Source: DAOMOD01 sp964526035 (GTDB taxonomy: Bacteria > Pseudomonadota > Gammaproteobacteria > Xanthomonadales > BPKI01). Taken from it: DNA of 37,066 bases. Positions 1 to 7,776 of the stretch are shown here, piece by piece (the first letter of the stretch is position 1; each line of letters begins with the position of its first letter). The notes under the pieces are model-generated. The model did no database searches. It had not been told where the DNA came from and worked only from the letters and a program-made list of their open reading frames with translations. The stretch spans positions 1-37,066 of the forward strand of contig CAZGKE010000017.1 of NCBI GenBank assembly GCA_964526035.1, written 5' to 3'. Made by a program: the position numbers and the translations under genes.

Positions 1-706
1 CCAGCGCCGCGCGCAGATCCTGTTCGGCCCGCCAGCCCCGCTGGTGGTGCAAGGTCGCGGTGCCGAGTTCTTCCAGCAGATCACCGGCCAACGACTGCAC
101 CGCAAGACGCAGGCGCGCGGCCCATCCGTCACGCAGCGCCGCCAGGGCCTCGCCGGATTCGGCCAGCGTCGCCTCCCAGATGCCGAGACTGGTGTCGTCC
201 GCGCCACCGCGCAGCGCCGCGTTGCGCTGGCGCAATGCGCGCTGATAGCGCTTCCACAGCTCCAGGAATCCCGGTTCCACGTGGAACAGGAGCCAGTCCA
301 GAAAGCGCCGCCGACCCTCCGAAGGGCCGCTGATCAGCTCATGGGATCCCGGCTCGAAGCAGATCACCGCGCACAGTTTGAGCAGCGCGCCGAGGGTTTC
401 GGCAGGCTGTTCATCAATGCGCGCGCTGGTCCCCGCCGCCGATCGCCCCAGTCCCAGCCGATGGCGTCGCTGCTGGCCATCGCAGACGACGCCGAATACC
501 ACCAGGTCGGCGGCATCGCGCTGCAGCAGCACGTCGCGACTGCCGTCGCGAAACGAGCGGGCGTGCGACAGCAGATAGGCCGCTTCCAGCACCGACGTCT
601 TGCCCGCGCCGTTGGGGCCCGTGAGCAGATTGAGACCCGGCGACAGCGTCAGTGCCACCGAGTCCAGTGAGCGCAGGCGCTCGATCTTCAGGGATTCCAG
701 ATGCAT
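1..706 (-). CDS. recF: RecF, DNA replication/repair protein (3' end outside window)
   Basis: RecF is a cytoplasmic SMC-like ATPase that helps load RecA at single-stranded gaps and restart replication. The visible part is the N-terminal 235 residues. It starts MHLESLKIERLRSLDS and carries a Walker A loop, GPNGAGKTS, at about residues 30-38, where RecF proteins have it. The region after it (LEAAYLLSHARSFR) is also typical of the family. I chose the ATG at 706 because it places the conserved first strand at the N terminus. The gene lies downstream of dnaN on the same strand, 96 bases away with a strong hairpin in between. The C-terminal part with the signature and Walker B motifs would lie before position 1. 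The next gene outward is probably gyrB, judged only from the usual gene order. Confidence 0.93.
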   Translation of the reverse strand, partial: MHLESLKIERLRSLDSVALTLSPGLNLLTGPNGAGKTSVLEAAYLLSHARSFRDGSRDVLLQRDAADLVVFGVVCDGQQRRHRLGLGRSAAGTSARIDEQPAETLGALLKLCAVICFEPGSHELISGPSEGRRRFLDWLLFHVEPGFLELWKRYQRALRQRNAALRGGADDTSLGIWEATLAESGEALAALRDGWAARLRLAVQSLAGDLLEELGTATLHHQRGWRAEQDLRAAL

Positions 707-752
707 GAGCTCAGGCGCCCACAAACCAAGCGCAATTCGCGGCCCGGAAACA

Positions 753-778
753 GCACGGGGCCCGCCTGGGCCCCGTGC
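753..778 (-). terminator. GC-rich hairpin between dnaN and recF
   Basis: Arms GCACGGGGCCC (753-763) and GGGCCCCGTGC (768-778) are perfectly complementary over 11 bp with a 4-base loop. The hairpin begins 24 bases past the dnaN stop on the minus strand. The following minus-strand bases hold only a short T run (TGTTTCC). It could be a weak or attenuating terminator, or a stabilising 3' structure on dnaN mRNA. Confidence 0.5.
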
Positions 779-802
779 AACACCCTGACACCCCGGCTGC
801 CC

Positions 803-1903
803 TCACAAGCGCAGCGGCATGATCACGTGCCGACTGGCGTCGGAGGCGGTGTCGCGCAGCAGGCAGCTGGAGTTGGCGTCGCGCAGGCAGACCAGGATGT
901 CTTCGCCGCGCAGCACCGAGATCGCTTCAAGCAGGTAGGTGACATTGAAACCCACGCCCAGGCCGTCGACCGTGGTCTCGGCTTCGACGTCCTCCACTGC
1001 TTCTTCCTGCTCCGGGTTGTGCGCAACGATGCGCAGCTGCCCGGGGCTGACCTCGAACTTGACGCCTCGATACTTCTCATTGGACAGGATGGCGGCACGC
1101 TGCAGTGCGGCCCGCAGCGTTTCGCGCGGCACCTTCACCTCCTTGTCGGCGTTGATCGGAATCACCGCCTCGTAGTCCGGGAAGCGGCCATCGATCAGCT
1201 TCGAGGTCAGCGTCACCGAATCACGACGCACGCGCAGATGGTTGCGCCCGATCTCGATTGCCACCTCACCATCGCCGCCTTCGAGGAGACGCTGCAGCTC
1301 CATGACGCCCTTGCGCGGCAGAATGATCTGCTTGCCGCTGCTTGGTCCCTGCAGCAACGGGCCCTCGGCCACCGCCAGCCGATGTCCGTCGGTGGCCACG
1401 CAGCGCAGGGTCTCGTCACGCATGTCGAACAGCAGACCGTTGAGGTAATAGCGTACGTCCTGCTGCGCCATGGCAAAGGACGTCCGGTCCATCAGATCCT
1501 TCAGCACGCCCTCGGCGATCAGCAGGCGATCGATCACCTCCATCTGATCGATCGACGGGTACTCGCTGGCCGGCAGTGTGGCAAGGGTGAAGCGGCTGCG
1601 GCCGGCCTTCATGCTCACCCGGTCGCCGTTTTGCGCCAGTTCGATCAGGCTGCCGTCGGGCAGGGCGCGGGCGATGTCGAACAGCTTGCGCGCGGGGATG
1701 GTCACCTCGCCGTCCTCGGCGGCCTGGACCTCGGCACTGGCGATCATTTCCACTTCCATGTCGCTGCCGGTGAACGCCACCTGGCCTCCTTCGACAACCA
1801 CCCGCAGGTTCGAAAGCACGGGCAGGGTCTGCCGCTTCTCGACCACGTTGACGACATGCTGCAGCGGCCGCAGCAGGGCTTCCCTCTGGATGCTGAATCG
1901 CAT
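803..1903 (-). CDS. dnaN: DNA polymerase III beta subunit (sliding clamp)
   Basis: DnaN forms the ring-shaped processivity clamp that tethers polymerase III and many repair proteins to DNA. The 366-residue length equals the usual size. The protein begins MRFSIQREALLRPLQHV, a standard DnaN N terminus. It contains the family stretch TLPVLSNLRV near residue 30 and ends HVIMPLRL, matching the conserved C-terminal MPMRL-type tail that helps form the partner-binding pocket. A good ribosome binding site (GGGGAGAAG) lies about ten bases before the ATG at 1903. It sits between dnaA and recF on the minus strand, separated from dnaA by about 200 bases that hold DnaA boxes. It probably has its own promoter there. 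No anomaly seen. Confidence 0.98.
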   Translation of the reverse strand: MRFSIQREALLRPLQHVVNVVEKRQTLPVLSNLRVVVEGGQVAFTGSDMEVEMIASAEVQAAEDGEVTIPARKLFDIARALPDGSLIELAQNGDRVSMKAGRSRFTLATLPASEYPSIDQMEVIDRLLIAEGVLKDLMDRTSFAMAQQDVRYYLNGLLFDMRDETLRCVATDGHRLAVAEGPLLQGPSSGKQIILPRKGVMELQRLLEGGDGEVAIEIGRNHLRVRRDSVTLTSKLIDGRFPDYEAVIPINADKEVKVPRETLRAALQRAAILSNEKYRGVKFEVSPGQLRIVAHNPEQEEAVEDVEAETTVDGLGVGFNVTYLLEAISVLRGEDILVCLRDANSSCLLRDTASDASRHVIMPLRL

Positions 1904-2056
1904 GGCGCTTTCGCTTCTCCCCTGGTGATATCTATATCAAAAGCTTGATGGTGGTCTCTGTTGAGAAGCCATAAAGGACATACAAGTTTTTGATTGTATT
2001 GGTTTTATTCGTCAATTCAGACTGTGGACCGAGTACCCCGGGTCAACTGGACAAGC

Positions 2057-2065
2057 TGTGGACAA
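2057..2065 (-). promoter_or_regulatory. DnaA box, TTGTCCACA
   Basis: One mismatch from the TTATCCACA consensus, read on the minus strand. It lies 35 bases from the perfect box at 2092, inside the candidate origin. Confidence 0.7.
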
Positions 2066-2091
2066 CTTTCGGTTGGGATTTGCTCCCCAGC

Positions 2092-2100
2092 TTATCCACA
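2092..2100 (+). promoter_or_regulatory. DnaA box, perfect consensus TTATCCACA
   Basis: Exact consensus DnaA binding site just past the dnaA stop codon (2107). It anchors the origin prediction. Confidence 0.85.
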
Positions 2101-2106
2101 GCTCAT

Positions 2107-3399
2107 TCACTCGGTCAGTTTGCGCACCAGTTTCTCCCAATCTTCTCGGATGCGACCGTCACTGTCGACCAGCTTGCGGACCTGCTCGCAGGCATGGATC
2201 ACCGTGGTGTGGTCGCGACCGCCGAACGCATCCCCGATCTCCGGAAGGCTGTGTTCGGTGAGCTCGCGGGCCAGCGCCATGGCCACCTGCCTGGGGCGCG
2301 CCACCGAGCGCGTCCTGCGCTTGGACAGCATGTCCTGGACCCGCAGCTGATAGTAGTCTGCCACGGTCTTCTGGATGTTGCCGATGTTGATCTGCTGTTC
2401 CTGGGCGCGCAACAGGTCGCGCAGGGTTTCCTGGGCAAAGTCGACGTTGATGGTGCGCCCGAAAAAGGTGGCGCGCGCGGTCAGCGTATTGAGCGCGCCT
2501 TCCAGGTCGCGCACGTTGGAGCGCATGCGTCTGGCGATCAGGTAGGCGACGTCCTCGGGAAGGTTGAGTCCCCGCTCGCGCGCCTTGCTGAGCAGGATCG
2601 CCGAACGCGTCTCGAAGTCCGGCGGCTCGATCGCCACCGACAGGCCCCAACCCAACCGCGACTTCAGCCGCGGCTCGAGGTTCTCGACTTCCTTGGGATA
2701 GCGGTCGCAGGTGAGGATGATCTGCTGCTTGCCGTCAAACAGCGCGTTGAAGGTGTGGAAGAACTCCTCCTGCGTGCGGTCCTTGCCAGCGAAGAACTGG
2801 ATGTCGTCGATCAGCAGGGCATCGACCGACTGGAACTGCCGTTTGAACTGGTCCATCGACTTGTCGGCCAGCGCCTTCATCATGCCGTTGAAGAACTGCT
2901 CCGAGCGCAGGTACAGCACCCGCCGCGTCGGATCGTTCTCGCGCATCAGGTTGCCGCAGGCGTGCATCAGGTGCGTCTTGCCCAGCCCGGTGCCGCCGTA
3001 CAGGAGCAGAGGGTTGTAGTCGCGCCCGGGGTTCTGCGCGACGCGCATGGCGGCTGCGCGGCCCAGTTGGTTGGACTTGCCCTCGACGAAATTGTCGAAG
3101 GTGTAGGCGAGATCGGTGTTGGAGAGTTCCTCGCTGCGACCGCGACGCAGCGGAGAGAAGGTGCTGCGCGAACCGACCTGCAGTCGTACCGATGCGCCCG
3201 GAGCGAAGGTCTTGACCAGCTCGACGATGCGCGGCAGATAGCGCGTACGTACGGTCTCCATGACGAAGGCGTTGGGTGCGAAGAGCAGCAGGTTCTTCTC
3301 GTCGGCGCGAACCTGCAACGGTTTCAGCCAGGTGTGCAGATCCTCGGCGGCAAGTTCGCCCTCCAGGTGATCGAGGCAGCGCTTCCAGACGTTTTCCAT
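2107..3399 (-). CDS. dnaA: Chromosomal replication initiator DnaA
   Basis: DnaA is the AAA+ ATPase that binds oriC boxes and melts the origin. With the ATG at 3399 it has 430 residues. Domain I begins MENVWKRCLDHLEGEL. A short, poorly conserved linker covers about residues 75-97. The AAA+ domain starts near residue 98 (AYTFDNFVEGKSN), with Walker A GGTGLGKT at 135-142 and Walker B LLIDDIQF. Domain IV carries the DNA-binding signature GGRDHTTVIHACEQV. An in-frame upstream extension to 3669 exists, but it would overlap rpmH antisense and lacks family similarity, so the internal start is right even though no clear Shine-Dalgarno is visible. The domain II linker is shorter than in E. coli (467 residues). 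It is divergent from rpmH and upstream of the candidate oriC. Confidence 0.98.
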   Translation of the reverse strand: MENVWKRCLDHLEGELAAEDLHTWLKPLQVRADEKNLLLFAPNAFVMETVRTRYLPRIVELVKTFAPGASVRLQVGSRSTFSPLRRGRSEELSNTDLAYTFDNFVEGKSNQLGRAAAMRVAQNPGRDYNPLLLYGGTGLGKTHLMHACGNLMRENDPTRRVLYLRSEQFFNGMMKALADKSMDQFKRQFQSVDALLIDDIQFFAGKDRTQEEFFHTFNALFDGKQQIILTCDRYPKEVENLEPRLKSRLGWGLSVAIEPPDFETRSAILLSKARERGLNLPEDVAYLIARRMRSNVRDLEGALNTLTARATFFGRTINVDFAQETLRDLLRAQEQQINIGNIQKTVADYYQLRVQDMLSKRRTRSVARPRQVAMALARELTEHSLPEIGDAFGGRDHTTVIHACEQVRKLVDSDGRIREDWEKLVRKLTE

Positions 3400-3560
3400 G
3401 AGAGGGGCGGGTCGCGGCGAGCCTGGGTCGGGGTTCAGTGGCAAGAATGCGGACAACAGCAGTCCCCTGACGCTGCGGGACATGACGCCGCGTCGGGGTA
3501 TGCAGGTGGCGAACCGGGAAGTGTAGACGTGCGCTGCCAGCAGCGCCACCGTGACAAGCC

Positions 3561-3590
3561 TTGACCGGCCCGTGGCGCCGACGCTATGAT
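3561..3590 (+). promoter_or_regulatory. sigma70-type promoter for rpmH-rnpA-yidC
   Basis: TTGACC (3561-3566) and TATGAT (3585-3590) are 18 bases apart, close to consensus. The -10 lies 35 bases before the rpmH start, so the leader would be about 30 nucleotides. Confidence 0.7.
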
Positions 3591-3625
3591 CTCGCTCCTT
3601 TTTTCCCGACTTCTGGAACAAGACC

Positions 3626-3760
3626 ATGAAGCGCACTTTCCAGCCCAGCAATCTCAAGCGGGCCCGCACTCACGGGTTTCGCGCGCGCATGGCCACCCGC
3701 GGCGGTCGCGCCATCATCAACGCCCGTCGCGCCAAGGGTCGCAAGCGCCTCATTCCCTGA
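3626..3760 (+). CDS. rpmH: 50S ribosomal protein L34
   Basis: L34 is a tiny basic protein of the large ribosomal subunit. The 44-residue product begins MKRTFQPSNLKRARTHGFR and ends KGRKRLIP, the family pattern over its full length, with Arg and Lys forming a large share of residues. It is the first gene of the plus-strand cluster, 13 bases before rnpA, and sits behind a good sigma70-like promoter. The gene is too short for many gene finders but unambiguous. Confidence 0.98.
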   Translation: MKRTFQPSNLKRARTHGFRARMATRGGRAIINARRAKGRKRLIP

Positions 3761-3773
3761 GAGACGCCTGCCC

Positions 3774-4196
3774 ATGGACAGGTGCGCGCGCTATCCCCGC
3801 TGCGCGCGCCTGACCAAGCGCAGCGAGTTCGACCGCGCCTTTCAGAGTCGCCAGCGCTTTCACACGCGCTGTTTCCGCGTCCACTACTGCGACGCCCCCG
3901 AAGACACCGCCCGTCTCGGCATCACGCTTTCGCGCAAGGTGGCGCGCCGCGCCCATGACCGCAACCGCATGAAGCGCCTGGTGCGTGAATCCTTCCGCCT
4001 CGAACGCCACGCCCTGCCCGCGCTGGATCTGGTGCTGCTCGCCAAACCCGAGCTCGGAAGTGCCGGCGAAGACCTGCTGAAGTCCGACCTGGAACTGCTC
4101 TGGCGACGCGTGCGCACGTTGAAGCCTGTCGACGAGGACGGCACAATCCGCGCCGAGTCCGCCGCGCCGGTGCCCTCCGGCCCGCCGTCCCCATGA
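3774..4196 (+). CDS. rnpA: Ribonuclease P protein component
   Basis: RnpA is the protein cofactor of the RNase P ribozyme, which removes 5' leaders from pre-tRNAs. The 140-residue protein has the RNR motif region RNRMKRLVRESFR (about residues 63-75), which contacts the RNA, and the upstream TKRSEFDRAF and GITLSRKVARRA segments. It is about 20 residues longer than typical homologues because of a Pro/Ala-rich C-terminal tail (ESAAPVPSGPPSP). The gene follows rpmH by 13 bases and precedes yidC by 49 bases. The yidD gene often found here is missing. Confidence 0.96.
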   Translation: MDRCARYPRCARLTKRSEFDRAFQSRQRFHTRCFRVHYCDAPEDTARLGITLSRKVARRAHDRNRMKRLVRESFRLERHALPALDLVLLAKPELGSAGEDLLKSDLELLWRRVRTLKPVDEDGTIRAESAAPVPSGPPSP

Positions 4197-4245
4197 TGCA
4201 TTCGACCCCCGGCGCGCCCCGCCGCGCCGCAGAAGGTTTTCGTCC

Positions 4246-5955
4246 ATGAACAATCCACGCACGCTTCTCATCATGGCCTGGCTGCTGGTGCTGTTTCTGC
4301 TGTGGCAGGCCTGGGACAGCTTCGATCGCGCCCAGCAGCTGCCGCTGCAGCCGGAGACCACCACTGCGACGCCGAGCGGACCGGCGATTCCCGCCGACGT
4401 GCCCGCCGCCGTCGACCTCCCGCCGCCTACCGCCGATCTGCCAACGCCGATCGTCCAGCCGGACGCCACGCCGGCCGCGCCGGTGGCTGTCGATACCCTG
4501 GTCGGTGAGGTCATCGAGGTGCGTACCGATGTGCTGCGTCTCGACATCAGTCTGAGCGGCGGGTCGGTGGTCAGCGCCGACCTGCTTGATTACCCGGTGG
4601 CGCCGCGCACGCCCGATCTGCCGGTGCGACTGCTCGCCGCCGATCCGGATCGCTTTTTCATCGCCCAGTCCGGGCTGGTCAGCGCCGAGGGCAACGCGCC
4701 CGATCACCTGGCGCCGTACACGGCCGGCGCACGACGCTTCGAGCTGATCGGCGACGAGCTGCTGGTGCCGCTCACCTGGAGCAGCCCCGACAGCGGCATC
4801 CGCGTGACCAAGACCTACCGCTTTCAGCGCGGCAGCTATCGCATCGGCGTCAGCCATCGCATCGACAACCAGGGTTCGGCGGGCTTCGTCGCCAATCCCT
4901 ATCGCCAGCTGCAGCGCACTCCGCCGCAGCGGCCCGGCGGTGGCTGGAGCTTCACCAACCCCGAGGCCTACAGCTTCGTTGGCGCCGGCTGGTGGAGCCC
5001 GCAGGACAACTTCGACAAGCTCAGCTTCGACAACTTCGCGTCCAGCCCATTGTCACGCAACGTTGAAGGCGGATGGACCGCCATGCTGCAGCACTATTTT
5101 CTGGCTGCATGGGTTCCGCTTGAAGGCGAACCCACACTTTTCCAGACCGCCACGCCGGTGGCTGGTCGCTACCTGATCCGTCAGGTCGGGCCGGCGCTGG
5201 TGGTCGCGCCCGGAAGCAGCGCCGAATCCGAGGCGCATCTGTTCATCGGTCCCAAGCTGCAGAACATGCTGCCCGAAGTAGCCACCGGTCTCGACCTCAC
5301 CGTCGACTACGGCATCTTCACCATCTTCGCCAAGCCGCTGTTCTGGCTGCTCGACATGATCCACAGCGTGGTCGGCAACTGGGGCCTGGCAATCGTCCTG
5401 CTGACCATCCTCATCAAGCTGGCCTTCTACAAGCTGACCGAAGCGCAGTTCCGCTCCATGGCAAAGATGCGCAAGGTGCAGCCGCGGCTGATGGCGCTCA
5501 AGGAGCGCTATGGCGACGACCGCCAGAAGATGAACCAGGCGATGATGGAGCTTTACAAGAAGGAGAAGATCAACCCGCTCGGCGGCTGCCTGCCGATCCT
5601 GGTGCAGATCCCGATCTTCATTGCCCTGTACTGGGTGCTTCTTGAATCGGTGGAGCTTCGCCAGGCGCCGTTCTTCGGCTGGATCCAGGACCTCTCCGCA
5701 CCCGATCCCTACTACATCCTGCCGGTTCTCAACGGACTGGCGATGTGGGCCACGCAGAGGCTGAGTCCGGCGCCGGGCATGGACCCGATGCAGCAGAAGA
5801 TCATGCAGACGCTGCCCCTGGTGTTCGCCGTGCTGTTCGCCTTCTTCCAGTCCGGTCTGGTCCTGTACTGGACGGTCAACGGCGTGCTCAGCCTGGCCCA
5901 GCAGTGGTACATCACGCGCAAGATCGACGCGCAGAGCGAGCAGGCCAAGCGCTGA
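4246..5955 (+). CDS. yidC: Membrane protein insertase YidC
   Basis: YidC inserts and folds inner-membrane proteins, alone or with SecYEG. The 569-residue length is normal for a Gram-negative YidC. The first membrane segment is LLIMAWLLVLFLLW (about residues 6-19). A Pro/Ala/Thr-rich linker follows, then the large periplasmic beta domain up to about residue 340. The five-helix insertase core includes the family stretch NPLGGCLPILVQIPIFIALY and the last helix VLYWTVNGVLSLAQQWYI. The basic C-terminal tail is short. It sits in the conserved rpmH-rnpA-yidC-mnmE order. Confidence 0.98.
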   Translation: MNNPRTLLIMAWLLVLFLLWQAWDSFDRAQQLPLQPETTTATPSGPAIPADVPAAVDLPPPTADLPTPIVQPDATPAAPVAVDTLVGEVIEVRTDVLRLDISLSGGSVVSADLLDYPVAPRTPDLPVRLLAADPDRFFIAQSGLVSAEGNAPDHLAPYTAGARRFELIGDELLVPLTWSSPDSGIRVTKTYRFQRGSYRIGVSHRIDNQGSAGFVANPYRQLQRTPPQRPGGGWSFTNPEAYSFVGAGWWSPQDNFDKLSFDNFASSPLSRNVEGGWTAMLQHYFLAAWVPLEGEPTLFQTATPVAGRYLIRQVGPALVVAPGSSAESEAHLFIGPKLQNMLPEVATGLDLTVDYGIFTIFAKPLFWLLDMIHSVVGNWGLAIVLLTILIKLAFYKLTEAQFRSMAKMRKVQPRLMALKERYGDDRQKMNQAMMELYKKEKINPLGGCLPILVQIPIFIALYWVLLESVELRQAPFFGWIQDLSAPDPYYILPVLNGLAMWATQRLSPAPGMDPMQQKIMQTLPLVFAVLFAFFQSGLVLYWTVNGVLSLAQQWYITRKIDAQSEQAKR

Positions 5956-5991
5956 CCGGAATCCGCAGCGCGTCGTCAGGCGCGAACCGGC

Positions 5992-7320
5992 ATGAACGCT
6001 GTAGACACCATCGTCGCCGTCGCCACCCCGCCAGGGCGTGGCGGCGTCGGCATCGTTCGCGTCTCCGGTGCGCTCGCCGCTGACATCGCCACCGCCATGT
6101 GCGGGCGCTGCCCGCCGCCGCGCAGCGCCACACTCACCGACTTCCGCGACGTCGACGAAGTCGTCCTCGACCGCGGCCTGGCGCTGTACTTTCCGGCACC
6201 GCGCTCGTTCACCGGAGAGGATGTGCTCGAGCTGCACGCGCACGGCAGTCCGCCGCTGCTCGCCGCGCTGCTGCGCCGATGCGTTGAACTGGGTGCCCGC
6301 CATGCACGACCGGGAGAGTTCTCCGAGCGCGCCTTCCACCACGGCAAGCTTGATCTCATCCAGGCCGAAGCCGTAGCCGACCTGATCGCCGCAGGATCGG
6401 AAGCGGCGGCCCGCGCCGCCATGCGCAGCCTGAGCGGCGCCTTCTCCGCTCGCGTCAATGAGCTGCTTGAGACGCTCATTGCGCTGCGCGTGTACGTGGA
6501 GGCTGCATTGGACTTCCCCGAAGACGAGATCGACTTCCTCAGCGAGGGCGATGTGGCCGGACGAACCGCGACCCTGTGCAGCGAGGTCATCGCGCTGCGC
6601 ACCGAAGCCGAGCGCGGAGTGCGCCTCAACGATGGACTCCACGTGGTCCTGCTCGGTCGACCCAACGCCGGCAAGTCGAGTCTGCTCAATGCGCTGGCCG
6701 GCGACGAACGGGCCATCGTCACCGCGCTGCCGGGCACCACCCGCGATCTGCTGCGCGAACCCATCGACATCGGCGGAGTCGCCGTCACCGTGGTCGATAC
6801 CGCCGGACTGCGCGAGGCCCGCAATGCGATCGAAATCGAGGGCATGCGCCGCGCCCGCGCCGAGGCGCTACGCGCCGACCTCGCCCTGCTGGTGATCGAC
6901 GCCGCGCGCGGTGATCAGGCGCGTGCGCTTGCCGCGGAAATACCAAGCGGCATTCCGACCCTGGTGATACGCAACAAGATCGACCTGCTGCCGACCGCAT
7001 CAGCCGAGGCGCAGGACACGCTCGACGTCTCGGCGCTGACCGGCGCCGGACTCGAGAAGCTGCGTGCCGCGCTGCGCCAGCACGCCGGCATCGGCGAGGG
7101 CAGTGAAGGCACCTTCTCCGCGCGTGCGCGCCATCTTGCCGCACTGGATCAGGTGGCCGAGCGCCTTCGCGATGCCGTCGAGCACGCACAGCACGGCGCA
7201 GGCGAACTGCTCGCCGAGGAGTTGCGCCGCGCCCAGGACGCACTCGGGGAAATCACCGGAGCGTTCAGCGCCGATCAGCTGCTCGGCGAGATCTTCTCGA
7301 GTTTCTGCATCGGCAAATGA
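5992..7320 (+). CDS. mnmE: tRNA uridine-5-carboxymethylaminomethyl(34) GTPase MnmE
   Basis: With MnmG, MnmE installs the cmnm5 modification on the wobble uridine of several tRNAs. The 442-residue protein has the N-terminal folate-binding domain (MNAVDTIVAVATPPGRGGVG). A G domain is inserted in the helical domain: G1 GRPNAGKSS at 222-230, G2 TTRD, G3 DTAGLR and G4 NKID. The C terminus is the invariant FCIGK, whose Cys is essential in the family. It is slightly shorter than the E. coli protein (454). It lies 36 bases after yidC and ends facing the convergent gene at 7360. Confidence 0.98.
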   Translation: MNAVDTIVAVATPPGRGGVGIVRVSGALAADIATAMCGRCPPPRSATLTDFRDVDEVVLDRGLALYFPAPRSFTGEDVLELHAHGSPPLLAALLRRCVELGARHARPGEFSERAFHHGKLDLIQAEAVADLIAAGSEAAARAAMRSLSGAFSARVNELLETLIALRVYVEAALDFPEDEIDFLSEGDVAGRTATLCSEVIALRTEAERGVRLNDGLHVVLLGRPNAGKSSLLNALAGDERAIVTALPGTTRDLLREPIDIGGVAVTVVDTAGLREARNAIEIEGMRRARAEALRADLALLVIDAARGDQARALAAEIPSGIPTLVIRNKIDLLPTASAEAQDTLDVSALTGAGLEKLRAALRQHAGIGEGSEGTFSARARHLAALDQVAERLRDAVEHAQHGAGELLAEELRRAQDALGEITGAFSADQLLGEIFSSFCIGK

Positions 7321-7354
7321 CGCGCCCGCGTCGGCTTGTCGGCCTGCCGATGCA
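7306..7354. terminator. Inverted repeat between convergent mnmE and membrane-protein gene
   Basis: TGCATCGGCA (7306-7315) and TGCCGATGCA (7345-7354) are perfect 10-base complements around a 29-base loop that spans the mnmE stop codon. There is no T tract, so an intrinsic terminator is doubtful. The position between converging genes suggests a 3'-end structure. Confidence 0.3.
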
Positions 7355-7359
7355 ATCTG

Positions 7360-7776
7360 TCAGCGCGAGGACAAGAGGATGACGACCCACACGATGACCA
7401 CGGCCACCACGGCAATGGCGAGCAACGCCAGCACCAGATACACCGTGTACAGGGTCAGCAGCCTTTGCACTGCGGGCCAGAGCTGATCGACAGTTCGTCC
7501 GTAGCCGCCTTCCGGAGGGCTGAACGCCAGGCCGACGCGGCGCGTCAGTTCGCCAAGCGCCAGAGACAGCACACCCTGTGCCAGAAGAAACCAGTTGAAT
7601 CCCGACAGCAGCATGCTCAGCAGCAAGAAGATGCCGCCGCCCATCATCAGCACGCCGACCCACCAGATCCGTTTGGACAACGAGCGCAGAGTGTCCATTT
7701 CCTCGACGCTGAAGCGATCGCGCGACGGACTGCTGTGGCCGGCGGCTGAAAGGAAATGTTCGGAAGTGGTGCTCAT
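7360..7776 (-). CDS. Small integral membrane protein, unknown function
   Basis: The 138-residue product has a charged N terminus and then three hydrophobic stretches: VGVLMMGGGIFLLLSM, FLLAQGVLSLALG and a long C-terminal helix ending VVIVWVVILLSSR. A linker (residues about 88-105) separates the second from the third. I do not recognise a named family with confidence; it resembles small DUF5362-type membrane proteins in size and layout. Its ATG overlaps the stop of the upstream gene (7773) in an ATGA arrangement, so the two are almost certainly cotranslated. It converges on mnmE. Confidence 0.75.
   Translation of the reverse strand: MSTTSEHFLSAAGHSSPSRDRFSVEEMDTLRSLSKRIWWVGVLMMGGGIFLLLSMLLSGFNWFLLAQGVLSLALGELTRRVGLAFSPPEGGYGRTVDQLWPAVQRLLTLYTVYLVLALLAIAVVAVVIVWVVILLSSR

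Larger units (their letters stand above)
1904..2106. other. Candidate chromosomal replication origin (oriC)
   Basis: This dnaA-dnaN intergenic region is markedly richer in A and T than its surroundings. The segment at about 1962-2020 is the most AT-rich stretch I see in the window and could be the unwinding element. Next to it are a perfect DnaA box, TTATCCACA (2092-2100, plus), a near-perfect one, TTGTCCACA (2057-2065, minus), and a degenerate one, CGGTCCACA (2023-2031, minus). They start 34 and 35 bases apart. The other classical location, rpmH-dnaA (3400-3625), shows no such boxes. An imperfect palindrome, TGATATCTATATCA, lies at 1926-1939. The region probably also holds the dnaN promoter. 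Confidence 0.75.

Noticed and set aside
1990..3564. A 524-codon plus-strand frame opposite dnaA, and a 415-codon one opposite dnaN (701-1948)
   Set aside because: Both are antisense shadows of well-recognised genes and show no domain-like sequence.
3400..3625. oriC in the dnaA-rpmH interval
   Set aside because: No DnaA box or AT-rich tract is visible; it holds the rpmH promoter.
3400..3669. N-terminal extension of DnaA by 90 residues
   Set aside because: It would overlap rpmH antisense, and the conserved domain I begins at the internal Met (3399).
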